Below are positions 1-11,268 of a DNA stretch of 64,000 nucleotides, in pieces (within the stretch, counting starts at the first letter, position 1; the number at the start of each line of letters is the position of its first letter). The notes under the pieces are model-generated. The model did not search any database, was not told the origin of the DNA, and was given only the letters and a program-made list of their open reading frames with translations. The stretch comes from Cognatilysobacter tabacisoli (GTDB lineage Bacteria; Pseudomonadota; Gammaproteobacteria; Xanthomonadales; Xanthomonadaceae), in the NCBI RefSeq assembly GCF_003586305.1, contig NZ_QXJI01000001.1:1364001-1428000 (forward strand). Direction: 5' to 3'. Made by a program: the position numbers and the translations under genes.

Positions 1-144
1 AGGCAGCGGCCGCGTAAGCAGCCGCCACCGCCGCACCACCGCGTGAAGGCCGGGGAGACCCGGCCTTCGCCGTGTGCGGCGTCCGCCCGCAACCGATGTG
101 CCGGCTTCGCTAGACTCGCGGCATCTTCCGCCGGGCCCGCGCGC
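1..144. other. Upstream region of upp, possible promoter
   Basis: No gene is supported here. The short reading frame in phase with upp (from 43) lacks family similarity and is probably leader. A TAGACT-like -10 element at about 110 is the only promoter-like signal seen. Confidence 0.3.
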
Positions 145-780
145 ATGAAAGTCGTCGAAGTCCGCCACCCGCTGGTCCAGCACAAGCTCGGCCTGATGCG
201 CGTGGCCGGGATCAGCACCAAGGAGTTCCGCGAACTCGCGTCCGAGGTCGCCACCCTGCTGACGTACGAGGCCACCGCCGACCTCGAGACCGAAGCGCAC
301 GAGGTCACCGGCTGGTCCGGCACGCCGATCACGACCCAGCGCATCAAGGGCGCCAAGGTCACCCTGGTGCCGATCCTGCGCGCGGGGCTGGGCATGCTGC
401 CTGGCGTGCTCGAGTTGATCCCCGCGGCCAAGGTCGGCGTGGTCGGGCTGCAGCGCGACGAGGGGACGCTGCTGCCGGTCGGCTACTACGAGAAGCTGAC
501 CGGACGCATGGTCGAGCGCACGGCGCTGATCCTCGACCCGATGCTGGCCACCGGCGGCACGCTGATCGCCACCGTCGACATGCTCAAGGCCGCCGGCTGC
601 ACCCGCATCAAGGGCCTGTTCCTGGTCGCCGCGCCGGAGGGTCTGCGCGCGCTCGAGGCGCGGCACCCGGACGTCGAGGTCTACACCGCGTCGATCGACG
701 AGCGGCTCAACGACGTCGGCTACATCCTGCCGGGCCTCGGCGACGCCGGCGACAAGATCTTCGGCACCAAGCACGACTGA
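145..780 (+). CDS. upp: Uracil phosphoribosyltransferase
   Basis: Converts uracil plus PRPP to UMP in the cytoplasmic pyrimidine salvage pathway. The 211-residue product has the usual length of the family. The PRPP-binding loop DPMLATGGT lies at residues 131-139, and the C-terminus has the uracil-binding stretch ending [11 protein letters not shown]. The frame is open upstream to position 43, but the ATG at 145 ([10 protein letters not shown]) matches the normal family N-terminus, so it is chosen. A TAGACT hexamer around 110 could be part of its promoter. It is monocistronic and converges on the minus-strand gene ending at 794. Confidence 0.97.
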   Translation: MKVVEVRHPLVQHKLGLMRVAGISTKEFRELASEVATLLTYEATADLETEAHEVTGWSGTPITTQRIKGAKVTLVPILRAGLGMLPGVLELIPAAKVGVVGLQRDEGTLLPVGYYEKLTGRMVERTALILDPMLATGGTLIATVDMLKAAGCTRIKGLFLVAAPEGLRALEARHPDVEVYTASIDERLNDVGYILPGLGDAGDKIFGTKHD

Positions 781-793
781 CGGCGCGGCGCGC

Positions 794-1528
794 TCAGTGC
801 GGCGCCGCAGCCTGCCGGCGGTGCCGGCGCTGGCGCGCGATGAACAGCGCCACCACCAGCAGCGCGATACCGGCGAACCACGGCCACAGCCGCTGGGTCG
901 GCTCGGGCTCCGGGTCGGGTTCCGGCAGCACCACCGCGGTGGGCGCACGCGCGATCGCCTCGCTGGCCGCGCGCGTCGGCACCCACGCGCCGCCGCGCAG
1001 CGTCACGCGGCCGAGCAGCGGCGGCAGCACCAGCTCGCGCCAGGTGACGCGCAGGTCGCCGATCTGCGGATCCAGCGGATTTTCCGCGCTGCCCAGTCCG
1101 TCGCCCTCCGGTTGGAATGTCGCCGAAAGGTTGCCGGGCAGCCGCGAGAAGCTCGGGCGGAACACGCGCCACTGCCCGAGCGAGCGCAGCACCGCATCGT
1201 CGAGCGGGCGGCCGTCGAAGGTCGCATCGCGCGTCCACCAGCGCCGGCTGCGCAGCGGCACCCGCGTCGGATTCTCGTGGCCGGGGGCGAAGCCGCTCGA
1301 GTCGATCAGCGCCTCGTTCCACACCGGCACGTAGCGATCGCCGTCGCGACGCCACTGGTACATCTCGACGCGCCGCTCCAGTCCGAACGCGCGCGTGGTC
1401 ACGCGGAAATCGTCGTCCGCGACCGGCGTGCCGGGGCGCGGTTCGGCATCGGCGGCGGGCTGTTGCGCGGTCGCCGGCCACGCGGACAGCAGCGACAGCA
1501 GCAGTCCGGCGGCCGCGCGCAGGATCAC
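794..1528 (-). CDS. TMEM43-family membrane protein
   Basis: The 244-residue protein begins with a hydrophobic segment resembling a signal peptide or TM helix (residues about 1-18). A conserved core follows with the RRVEMYQW motif seen in TMEM43 (DUF1625) proteins. A Pro/Glu-rich spacer and one C-terminal TM helix ([18 protein letters not shown]) end in a basic tail. The GTG start at 1528 overlaps the TGA of the preceding hydrolase gene (GTGA), so translation is probably coupled. TMEM43 proteins usually have about four TM segments; only two are evident here. The biochemical role in bacteria is not known. Family call rests on the motif and overall pattern. Confidence 0.65.
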   Translation of the reverse strand: MILRAAAGLLLSLLSAWPATAQQPAADAEPRPGTPVADDDFRVTTRAFGLERRVEMYQWRRDGDRYVPVWNEALIDSSGFAPGHENPTRVPLRSRRWWTRDATFDGRPLDDAVLRSLGQWRVFRPSFSRLPGNLSATFQPEGDGLGSAENPLDPQIGDLRVTWRELVLPPLLGRVTLRGGAWVPTRAASEAIARAPTAVVLPEPDPEPEPTQRLWPWFAGIALLVVALFIARQRRHRRQAAAPH

Positions 1529-2415
1529 GCGGCCAGCGCCCGCGCGTGCAGTTCCGCCACTTCGTGCGCGGTGCCGTAGCGGCCCTTGGCGTCCACCACG
1601 ACCTGGGCCAGCGCGCAGCCCGGGTCGTGGGTAAAGAACAGATGCACGTTGCGCGCGCGCATGTCGGCGAGGAACGCCTTCTTCTCGTCGATCAGCAGCT
1701 CGGCGTTGCGGTCGTAGCCCATCGTGATCGGCACGTGCACCCACGGCCGCCCGGGGATCAGGTCGGCGCAGAACACCACGCCGCCGTGCGGCTGGCCGTC
1801 GACGGTTTCCGGCCCGACGATCTCGGCGAGCATCAGCCCCGGCGTGTGGCCGTCGCTGAAGTGGAAGCGCACCGAGTCGCCGAGGGCGGCGCAGTGCTCA
1901 CCGTCGACCAGCTCGAGCCGCCCGCTGGATTCCAGCAGCGCCGGCAATTCCGGGATGAAGCTGGCGCGGTCGCGCGCATGCGGCGCAATCGCGCGCTCCC
2001 AGTGCGAGCGGCCGACGACGAACGTCGCGTTCGGGAACAGCAGCCGCGGCGGCTGCCCGTCTTCCCACGGCGCGAGCAGCCCGCCGGCGTGGTCGAAATG
2101 CAGGTGCGACAGCACCACCACGTCGATGTCGTCCGGCGTGAAGCCGGCGGCGGCCAGCGACTCGACCAGCACGTGGCGGTCCTCGACCACGCCGAAGCGC
2201 TCGCGCAGCTTGGGCTCGAAAAACGCGCCGATGCCGGTCTCGAACAGCACCGTCTTGCCGTTGAGCGGGCTGGCGAGCAGCGCGCGGCACGCCAGCGGCA
2301 CGCGGTTCCCCTCGTCGGGCGGCAGCCACTGCGCCCACATCGCGCGCGGCGCGTTGCCGAACATCGCGCCGCCATCGAGCTTCTGGCTGTTTCCCAGCAG
2401 CGACCAGAGTTTCAT
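1525..2415 (-). CDS. MBL-fold metallo-hydrolase
   Basis: The 296-residue protein has a metallo-beta-lactamase fold. Metal ligands are visible in HLHFDH (H104, H106, D108, H109), followed downstream by DGHTPG, CADL and THDPG, which supply further ligands of a dinuclear site. The layout resembles lactonases and related hydrolases of the quorum-quenching or AHL-lactonase-like class, but the substrate cannot be inferred. The ATG at 2415 (MKLWSLLGN) is chosen over an upstream in-frame start because the upstream stretch is Ala/Arg-rich and unlike the family. No signal peptide is seen, so it is probably cytoplasmic. It is translationally coupled to the TMEM43-like gene downstream. Confidence 0.85.
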   Translation of the reverse strand: MKLWSLLGNSQKLDGGAMFGNAPRAMWAQWLPPDEGNRVPLACRALLASPLNGKTVLFETGIGAFFEPKLRERFGVVEDRHVLVESLAAAGFTPDDIDVVVLSHLHFDHAGGLLAPWEDGQPPRLLFPNATFVVGRSHWERAIAPHARDRASFIPELPALLESSGRLELVDGEHCAALGDSVRFHFSDGHTPGLMLAEIVGPETVDGQPHGGVVFCADLIPGRPWVHVPITMGYDRNAELLIDEKKAFLADMRARNVHLFFTHDPGCALAQVVVDAKGRYGTAHEVAELHARALAA

Positions 2416-2542
2416 CGTCGACTCCTGTGCAGCACGCGGCGCGTCGATCGCGCCCGTCGCGCCCATGATCGGCGATCGCGTGGCGCAGGGAAACCTCGAC
2501 GCGCCGGCGTGGCGCATTCATCCGCGCGCCGCGGCGCGTGCC

Positions 2543-4279
2543 TCAGCGGGCGGCGCGCGCCTCGACCCGCGCCTTGCCGACCGGATTGCGCGGGTCGGCA
2601 CCGCCGTGCAGCGTGTTGGTCGCGCGGTCCCACTCGACCGTCTGCAGGTTGCCCCAGGTGTCGCTGGAGCGCTGTCCGTTGGCGGCTTCCTTCGGCTCGT
2701 TGACCGTGTGGCCCATCGCGCGCAGCGCGGCGATGACGTCCGGCGCGAGCGCGCCGCGCTCGATCGAGATCGCGTCCGGCTGCCACTGGTGGTGGAAGCG
2801 CGGCAAGGCGGCGACCGCCTGCGCGTCGAGCCCGTCGGCGTAGCCGAGCGCGCCGAGCAGCACCATCGTGATGATCCGGCTGCCGCCGGGCGTGCCGAGC
2901 ACGGCGACGCGCCCGGGCGAGACCATGAACGTCGGCGTCATCGAGCTGAGCATGCGCTTGCCCGGCGCCGGCGCGTTCGCGTCGTAGCCCATCACGCCGA
3001 ACGCGTTGGGCGTGCCGGCCTTCAGCGCGAAGTCGTCCATCTCGTTGTTCAGCAGCACGCCGGTGCCGGGCGGGATCAGGCCCGAACCGAACAGCAGGTT
3101 GACCGTCTGCGTGCCGGCGACGCGGTTGCCGTCGGCATCGATGATCGAGAAGTGGGTCGTGTCCTCGTCCTCGAGCGGCGTCGGCGCGCCCGACAGCAGT
3201 TCGCTCGGCGTCGCCTTGTCGGGATTGATCGACGCGCGCAGGCCGGCGGCGTAGGCCGGGTGCGCCAGCGTCTCGACGGGCACGTCGACGAAGTCCGGAT
3301 CGCCGAGATAGAAGGTGCGGTCGCGGAATGCGCGGCGCATCGCCTCGACGGTCAGGTGCGTGCGCTGGGTAGGCGAGAGCTTCGCGAGGTCCCACGGCGC
3401 CAGCACCTGCATCATCTGCGCCAGCGCGATGCCGCCGGACGACGGCGGCGGCGCGGTGACGACTTCCCAGCCGTCGTAGGCGAAGCGCAGCGGCTCCCGC
3501 TCGCGCACGGCGTAGCCGGCCAGCTCCTGCGCGGTCCACTTGCCGCCCTCGGCGGCGACGCCGGCGAGCAGCCGCTCGGCCGTGACGCCGCGGTAGAAGC
3601 CGTCGAAGCCGTTGGCGGCAAGCCGCTCGAGCGTGGCGGCCAGCTCGGGCTGCTTCAGCAGTTCGCCGTCCTGCGGCGGGTCGCCGTCGGCGAGGAACAC
3701 CGCGCGCGTGCCGGGGAAGCGCTCCATGACCTCGCGCCGCGCCGCGTAGCCGCGCGACAGTCGCGTGTACACCGGGAACCCGTCGCGGGCGATGCGGATC
3801 GCCGGCGCCAGCGTCGCCTTCAGCGGCAGCTTGCCGTAGCGCCTGGACAGGTGGACCAGCGCCGCCGGCAGGCCGGGGATGCCGGCCGCCCACGGGCCGT
3901 TGGTCGCGCGGTCGCGGTCGAGCGCGCCCTTGGCGTCCAGGTACGACGCGGCCGTCGCCGCGGCGGGCGCGGTCTCACGCGCGTCGATGAATACGTCGCG
4001 GCCCTTGCGCGCGTCGTGCAGCAGGTAGAAGCCGCCGCCGCCGAGGCCCGAACTGATCGGCTCGACCACCGACAGCACCGACGACACCGCAACCGCGGCG
4101 TCGAACGCGTTGCCGCCGGCGCGCAGGACCTCGAAGCCGGCGTCGGTCGCCAGCGCGTGGGCGCTGGCGATCGCCGCCCCGGGAGGGCGCTTGGCGGGCG
4201 CGCGACCGTCGGCCGCCGACGCGGTCGCGAAGGCAAGGCACAGCACCGCGGCGACCACGCCACGCATCGCGATACGCAT
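2543..4279 (-). CDS. ggt: Gamma-glutamyltransferase
   Basis: Periplasmic or secreted N-terminal nucleophile hydrolase that removes the gamma-glutamyl group of glutathione and related peptides. The 578-residue precursor has a signal peptide (MRIAMRGVVAAVLCLAFATASA). The autocatalytic processing site lies before T374 in the DTTHFS motif; that threonine becomes the nucleophile of the small subunit. A second hallmark, PLSSM-like SSMTPT, lies further downstream. The start codon overlaps the ferredoxin stop by one base (TGATG), so the two genes are coupled. The ferredoxin-ggt neighbourhood resembles that in other gammaproteobacteria. Confidence 0.95.
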   Translation of the reverse strand: MRIAMRGVVAAVLCLAFATASAADGRAPAKRPPGAAIASAHALATDAGFEVLRAGGNAFDAAVAVSSVLSVVEPISSGLGGGGFYLLHDARKGRDVFIDARETAPAAATAASYLDAKGALDRDRATNGPWAAGIPGLPAALVHLSRRYGKLPLKATLAPAIRIARDGFPVYTRLSRGYAARREVMERFPGTRAVFLADGDPPQDGELLKQPELAATLERLAANGFDGFYRGVTAERLLAGVAAEGGKWTAQELAGYAVREREPLRFAYDGWEVVTAPPPSSGGIALAQMMQVLAPWDLAKLSPTQRTHLTVEAMRRAFRDRTFYLGDPDFVDVPVETLAHPAYAAGLRASINPDKATPSELLSGAPTPLEDEDTTHFSIIDADGNRVAGTQTVNLLFGSGLIPPGTGVLLNNEMDDFALKAGTPNAFGVMGYDANAPAPGKRMLSSMTPTFMVSPGRVAVLGTPGGSRIITMVLLGALGYADGLDAQAVAALPRFHHQWQPDAISIERGALAPDVIAALRAMGHTVNEPKEAANGQRSSDTWGNLQTVEWDRATNTLHGGADPRNPVGKARVEARAAR

Positions 4280-4533
4280 CAGGCGGACTCCTGCTGCAGG
4301 CGGGCCAGCTTGGCCAGCAGCTGTTCGTTGGATTCGGGGAAGGCCGGGTCGGGATCGATGCACTCGACCGGGCAGACGACCACGCACTGCGGTTCGTCGA
4401 AGTGCCCGACGCATTCGGTGCAGCGCGCCGGGTCGATCACGTAGATGGTTTCGCCCTGCGAGATCGCCTGGTTCGGGCAGGCCGGTTCACAGACGTCGCA
4501 GTTGACGCACAGCTCGTTGATCTTGAGGGACAT
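4279..4533 (-). CDS. YfhL-family 2[4Fe-4S] ferredoxin
   Basis: Small cytoplasmic electron carrier of 84 residues. The first cluster motif is CVNCDVCEPACP. The second begins CTEC and has the eight-residue insertion before CVVVCP that is diagnostic of YfhL/Alv-type ferredoxins. The start MSLKINELC at 4533 matches the family; twelve further codons upstream would be atypical. It lies next to a lipoprotein gene and coaD, a common order in gammaproteobacteria, and is coupled to ggt. Confidence 0.93.
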   Translation of the reverse strand: MSLKINELCVNCDVCEPACPNQAISQGETIYVIDPARCTECVGHFDEPQCVVVCPVECIDPDPAFPESNEQLLAKLARLQQESA

Positions 4534-4578
4534 CGTCGGGCCTGTGGCCGCCGGTCGCCCGGCGGCCACGCGGACGCA

Positions 4579-5073
4579 TTACTTGGCTTCGATGAAGCGG
4601 TAGTCGACGCCGGCCGGGGTCACGGCGGCCTTGACGCGCTCGTTGTCGGCGGCGTCGCCGATGAACAGCACGCGCACGCCCTTCATCGAGGCGGCGTCGA
4701 CCTTCGAGAACGCGGCAACGACCAGGTCGGCCATCTTCGCCGACTCCGGGCCGCCGAAGGCCAGCAGGTTGCCTTCGATGATGCCGCGACCGACGTCGCC
4801 CTGCGCCTTCTCGAGCTGGCGGTCGTACGCGCCCTGGAAATCGGCCGCCGTCGAGGCCGGCAGCGTGTACAGGTACGGCGTCGAGTTGATGCCTTCCATG
4901 TTGCGCTTGACGACGTCGACCAGATACGCGCTCCACGCGCTCTCGTCCTGCGTGGTCGGTGCCGTCAGCGGCGCGGCTTCGGCCTGCTGCGGCGCTTCTT
5001 CCTTCTTGCACGCGGCCAGCATCGGCAGCACGAGGCAGGCGATCAGCAGCAGGCGGTTGGTAAAGGTCTTCAT
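4579..5073 (-). CDS. Hypothetical lipoprotein
   Basis: The 164-residue product has a lipoprotein signal peptide with lipobox MLAAC (C22). A Lys/Glu/Ala-rich linker follows, then a globular domain of about 120 residues that ends KAAVTPAGVDYRFIEAK. The residue after the Cys is Lys, so an outer-membrane location is likely. No enzyme motif is recognised. It sits between coaD and the ferredoxin. The ATG at 5073 is chosen because it gives the signal peptide directly. Confidence 0.8.
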   Translation of the reverse strand: MKTFTNRLLLIACLVLPMLAACKKEEAPQQAEAAPLTAPTTQDESAWSAYLVDVVKRNMEGINSTPYLYTLPASTAADFQGAYDRQLEKAQGDVGRGIIEGNLLAFGGPESAKMADLVVAAFSKVDAASMKGVRVLFIGDAADNERVKAAVTPAGVDYRFIEAK

Positions 5074-5121
5074 GTTCGTCCCCGTGGTTCGTGGCAAGTG
5101 GTGAAGTGGTGAAGCGGTGGA

Positions 5122-6317
<1,196 letters not shown>

Positions 6318-6381
6318 CAGGGGTTCCGAGGGGCCGGTGCTAGCATGGCGGCCATTCTCGCGCATTCGCCGACCTACCCCG

Positions 6382-7629
<1,248 letters not shown>

Positions 7630-7643
7630 CGCCCGGCCGGCCC

Positions 7644-8918
7644 GTGCCCGACGCCGACGCCGCTGCACCCGCCAAGCGCCGAGCGCCGCGCTGGATCGCG
7701 CTGGCGGTCGCACTGGCGGTGCTGGCGTTCGCGGCGTGGTGGGGCAGCCGGCCGTCGCAGGTGTCGGCGCTGATCCTCGACCGCGCCGGCGCCGCGCTGG
7801 GTCTGGAGATCACCGCGTCGGGCGTCAGCGAATACCGCCTGCGCGGCACGCCGATGCTGGTGCTGCGCGACGTGGTTGCGCGCGAGCCGGGCGCCGCGCC
7901 GCTGCTGACCGCCGATCGCGTGCACGTGTCGCTGCCGTGGGCGACGCTGCGCGCCCGCGGCCGCGACCTGACCGTGCGCCGGATCGAACTCGACGCGCCG
8001 GTGTTGAACATCGATGCGATGCAGCGCTGGCTCGCCAAGCGTCCGCCCGGCGAACGGCGTATGCCGACGCTGATCGACGGGCTGCACGTGCGCGACGGCC
8101 GCATCGACGGCGGCGACTGGCGCATCGCCGCGCTCGACCTCGACGTGCCGGCGCTGTACCCCGACCGCCCCGCGCGCGTGCGCCTTAAGGCGCGCTACGT
8201 CGACGCACCGCTCGCCGTGCCGGTCGACCTGGCGATCGCGATCGCGCGTCCCGGCGCGCTGCTGGCGGGTGCGCCGACCGGCGTCGCCGCGCGCGGCCGC
8301 ATCACCGTCGAGCGGCCGCCGCAGCGCGTGCCGGCGACGCTGACGCTGTCCGGCCCGCTGTCGCTGGTCGGTTCGACGCTGGCGGTGCAACCCGCGCACC
8401 TGGGCCTGTCGGGCACCTACCAGTCCGAGGACACGACGCTGCCGTTCGCTTTCGGCGCGCACGGTCCGCTGCGCCTGGCGGACGGGACGCTGGCCCTGGC
8501 GCCTGCCGGCGTGGCGCTGCGCGGCGACGGCGCCCTGCCCGACCTCGACGCATACGGTTCGATCGGCTTCGGCAGCGCGCTGGGCATCGACGTCGACGGC
8601 ACGCTGCCGGCGTGGCCCGAGGCATGGCCCGCGCTGCCGGCGCCGATCGGCCAGTCGCGCTCGCCGCTGCCGTTCGCGCTGGCCTACGACGGAGCGCTGG
8701 ATTTCGCCGCGCCGATCGACCTGCGCCTGCAGCGCGACGCGACGGTGTTCGACGCGCGCTTCCGCCTGCCCGTGGTGCAGGCCTGGCTCGACGCGGCGCC
8801 GGGCGGCACGCCGCTGCCGCCGCTGCGGGGTCGGCTGACGACGCCGGCGCTCGAGATCGCCGGCGCGCGTCTTGAAGGCATCGAGATCGATTTCGAAGAC
8901 GAGTCGGTGGCGCCATGA
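7644..8918 (+). CDS. AsmA-like single-pass membrane protein
   Basis: The 424-residue protein has a short cytoplasmic N-terminus, one TM helix (WIALAVALAVLAFAAWW) and a long beta-rich periplasmic part with repeating motifs such as VRRIELDAPVLNID and LHVRDGRIDGG, as in AsmA/DUF748 proteins. Such proteins are implicated in lipid transport between membranes; here that is inference. No ATG lies near the TM helix, so the GTG at 7644 is proposed, 14 nt after the ftsY stop. It ends in an ATGA overlap with mutY, so these genes probably form one transcript. Confidence 0.7.
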   Translation: MPDADAAAPAKRRAPRWIALAVALAVLAFAAWWGSRPSQVSALILDRAGAALGLEITASGVSEYRLRGTPMLVLRDVVAREPGAAPLLTADRVHVSLPWATLRARGRDLTVRRIELDAPVLNIDAMQRWLAKRPPGERRMPTLIDGLHVRDGRIDGGDWRIAALDLDVPALYPDRPARVRLKARYVDAPLAVPVDLAIAIARPGALLAGAPTGVAARGRITVERPPQRVPATLTLSGPLSLVGSTLAVQPAHLGLSGTYQSEDTTLPFAFGAHGPLRLADGTLALAPAGVALRGDGALPDLDAYGSIGFGSALGIDVDGTLPAWPEAWPALPAPIGQSRSPLPFALAYDGALDFAAPIDLRLQRDATVFDARFRLPVVQAWLDAAPGGTPLPPLRGRLTTPALEIAGARLEGIEIDFEDESVAP

Positions 8919-10018
8919 GCGACGGCGCGCGCGACGCGACGGCCGACGACTTCGCGCCGCGGCTGCTCGCCTGGTTCGACGTCAGCGGCCGCCACGACCT
9001 GCCGTGGCAGCACCCGCGCACGCCGTACCGCGTGTGGCTGTCGGAGATCATGCTGCAGCAGACGCAGGTGCGCACCGCAGCGCCGTACTTCCAGCGCTTC
9101 GTCGCGGCGCTGCCGACGCTGCCGTCGCTCGCGGCGGCGCAGCTCGACGAGGTCCTCGCGCTGTGGTCCGGGCTGGGCTACTACGCCCGCGCCCGCAACC
9201 TGCACGCCGCGGCGCGCCGCTGCGTCGAGCTGCACGGCGGCGAGCTGCCGCGCGACCTCGACGCGTTGACTGCCCTACCCGGCATCGGCCGCAGCACCGC
9301 CGCGGCGATCGCGTCGCAGGCGTGGAACGACCGCCACGCGATCCTCGACGGCAACGTCAAGCGCGTGCTGAGCCGCTACCACGGCATCGAAGGCTACCCG
9401 GGCCTCCCGGCGGTCGAGCGCCGGCTCTGGGCGCTGGCCGAGCGCCACGTCGCCAGCGCTCGCCTGGCGCACGATCGCATCGCCGACTACACCCAGGCGC
9501 AGATGGACCTCGGCGCGACTCTGTGCACACGCTCGAACCCGGCCTGCGTGCTGTGCCCGCTGCAGGCCGACTGCGCGGCGCGCATCGACGGCCGCACCGC
9601 CGAACTACCGACCGCGCGGCCGGGCAAGACGCCGCCGCAGAAGCACGCGCACGTGCTGTGGCTGGAGAACGATGCAGGCGGCGTTCTGCTCGAACAGCGC
9701 CCGCCGAGCGGCATCTGGGCGGGGCTGTGGACGCTGCCGCAGGCCGACGATTTCGCCGGCGCCCACGCGTGGTTCCACCGGCACGCGGACGGCGCGTTCG
9801 ACGAAGCGATATCGCTGCCGGCGATCGACCACGCCTTCAGCCACTACAAGCTGCGACTGCAGCCGCTGCGGATCGGCGGCGTCACCCTGCGCGCGCGCAT
9901 CGGCGACAATGCCGGCCTGCGCTGGGTGGCGCGCGACGCGCTGGTGTCGCACGGCATTCCCGCCCCGATCCGCAAGCTGCTCGAGTCGGCGCCGATCGAG
10001 CCACCCACGTCGAGCTGA
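8915..10018 (+). CDS. mutY: A/G-specific adenine glycosylase
   Basis: Base-excision repair enzyme that removes adenine mispaired with 8-oxoguanine. The 367-residue protein has E44 in [10 protein letters not shown] as catalytic acid and the helix-hairpin-helix at LPGIGRSTA (121-129). D145 is in ILDGNVKR, and the [4Fe-4S] ligands are C204, C211, C214 and C220 in the standard C-X6-C-X2-C-X5-C spacing. The C-terminal NUDIX-like 8-oxoG recognition domain follows from about residue 240. The start overlaps the preceding stop (ATGA), and yggX follows by 4 nt. Confidence 0.97.
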   Translation: MSDGARDATADDFAPRLLAWFDVSGRHDLPWQHPRTPYRVWLSEIMLQQTQVRTAAPYFQRFVAALPTLPSLAAAQLDEVLALWSGLGYYARARNLHAAARRCVELHGGELPRDLDALTALPGIGRSTAAAIASQAWNDRHAILDGNVKRVLSRYHGIEGYPGLPAVERRLWALAERHVASARLAHDRIADYTQAQMDLGATLCTRSNPACVLCPLQADCAARIDGRTAELPTARPGKTPPQKHAHVLWLENDAGGVLLEQRPPSGIWAGLWTLPQADDFAGAHAWFHRHADGAFDEAISLPAIDHAFSHYKLRLQPLRIGGVTLRARIGDNAGLRWVARDALVSHGIPAPIRKLLESAPIEPPTSS

Positions 10019-10022
10019 GCCC

Positions 10023-10295
10023 ATGCCGCGCACCGTCCACTGCCAGTACGAACACCGCGACACCGACGGGCTCGATTTCGTCCCGTGGCCCGGCGAGCTC
10101 GGCAAGCGCGTGTTCGCCCACATCGGCAAGGGCGCATGGGCCGCGTGGCTCGCGCACCAGACGATGCTGATCAACGAGAACCGCCTCTCGCCGATGGACC
10201 CCAAGCACCGCGCGTTCCTCGAGGCGGAGATGGAAAAGTTCCTGTTCGGCGGCGGCGCGGACAAGCCCGCCGGCTACGTCGCGCCGGCCGAATAG
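10023..10295 (+). CDS. yggX: Fe(2+)-trafficking / oxidative damage protection protein
   Basis: The 90-residue protein matches the YggX family: [10 protein letters not shown] at the start, then [14 protein letters not shown], and [20 protein letters not shown]. The family protects iron-sulfur clusters and is implicated in iron handling. Pairing with mutY, itself an Fe-S enzyme, is a conserved gammaproteobacterial arrangement. The ORF starts at the only sensible ATG. Confidence 0.95.
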   Translation: MPRTVHCQYEHRDTDGLDFVPWPGELGKRVFAHIGKGAWAAWLAHQTMLINENRLSPMDPKHRAFLEAEMEKFLFGGGADKPAGYVAPAE

Positions 10296-10325
10296 CAGCG
10301 CGGGCGTCGTGGCCGCCCGCCCGTG

Positions 10326-10772
10326 CTAGTCGCGCTCGGCGGTATCGACGTTTTCGCGGCGGGCGCGCTCGGCATCGCGGATCGCGCCGACGTCCAGCGG
10401 CCGGATCGTTCCGATGTAGCACGGGATCGTCGGCTGCGTATGACCGAGCGGCACCACCCGATCGAATCGTGCGTACACGGTGCTGAACTGGTGGGTGACC
10501 TGGATCGCGCTGGCGTACTCGATGTCGGGACAGCTGCCGCGGAACTCGAGCAGGTACGCCGTGCCCGGCCGCGTCCACAAGGCGATGGCATCGGCGCCGA
10601 GCGGCGTCCAGCCGCTGAGGCGGCCGAAGTAGCGGAAGCTCGGCACCGGCTCGCCGGCGTTGGCCCGGTACAGCGACAGCCGTTCGGCATCGCGCGCGCC
10701 CGGATCGGTGGCGCACGCGGTGCCAAGCAGGGCAATCAGCGCGGCGGTGGCCGCAGACGGCAGCAGCTTCAT
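10326..10772 (-). CDS. DUF6491-like lipoprotein
   Basis: The 148-residue product has a lipoprotein signal with lipobox LLGTAC (C20). The domain contains SFRYFGRLSGWTPLG, an ALWTRPG strand, CPDIEYA and PCYIGTIRPLD. This pattern resembles the DUF6491 family of Xanthomonadales lipoproteins, whose function is unknown. Two conserved cysteines (in GSCPD and IPCYI) may form a disulfide. The ATG at 10772 is selected because it gives the signal peptide; the frame is open further upstream. Confidence 0.75.
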   Translation of the reverse strand: MKLLPSAATAALIALLGTACATDPGARDAERLSLYRANAGEPVPSFRYFGRLSGWTPLGADAIALWTRPGTAYLLEFRGSCPDIEYASAIQVTHQFSTVYARFDRVVPLGHTQPTIPCYIGTIRPLDVGAIRDAERARRENVDTAERD

Positions 10773-10908
10773 CGTCGACTCCGGAACGCCCGCGGGCGAT
10801 GCCCGGATCATGCGCCCCGGCCGGTCCGTGCGGCGAGTCGGCCGCGACCGCGTGCAGCGCCGATATCGCCCGTCGCGTGGCCGGCGCGCCAAAGGCCGCA
10901 TACCGAAA

Positions 10909-10941
10909 AGCAAAAGGGCCGCGCTCGCGCGCAGCCCTTCG
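10909..10941 (-). terminator. Rho-independent terminator after tRNA-Phe
   Basis: On the minus strand an 11-bp stem (AAGGGCTGCGC / GCGCGGCCCTT, one U-G pair) with loop GCGA is followed by TTGCTTTT. It lies 22 nt past the tRNA 3' end. Confidence 0.8.
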
Positions 10942-10962
10942 ACATTCACAAGTTCCACCAAA

Positions 10963-11038
10963 TGGTGGCCGGGGAGGGAATCGAACCCCCGACACGGGGA
11001 TTTTCAATCCCCTGCTCTACCAACTGAGCTACCCGGCC
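10963..11038 (-). tRNA. tRNA-Phe(GAA)
   Basis: A full cloverleaf of 76 nt including an encoded CCA is seen on the minus strand. The acceptor GGCCGGG pairs with CCCGGCC, the anticodon loop carries GAA, and the T loop is TTCGATT. It stands alone and is followed by a strong terminator. No integrase or duplicated att end is seen nearby. Confidence 0.97.
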
Positions 11039-11200
11039 GCCGCACGGCTGACCGTGTGAGGGGCGAGATGATACGGGCGCTGCCGGCGGGTGGCAACCGG
11101 TTTGTGCGGCGTGCGCGGCGAGGCCGAACCCGTCCTGCGTTCCGCGCCGGTGCGCGCTCGCGCCGACGCCCGCAACGAACAGCTGGCACGGTACCGGCGG

Positions 11201-11236
11201 CAAAAAAAATGCGGCCCGGGCGAACCCGGGCCGCAC
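11201..11236 (-). terminator. Terminator of the minus-strand S8 peptidase gene
   Basis: A perfect 10-bp stem (GCGGCCCGGG with CCCGGGCCGC, 4-nt loop) is followed on the minus strand by eight T residues. It lies about 33 nt past the peptidase stop codon. Confidence 0.93.
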
Positions 11237-11268
11237 ACCGTGCTCCCCCCATCAAGGGAGCGTGGTGA

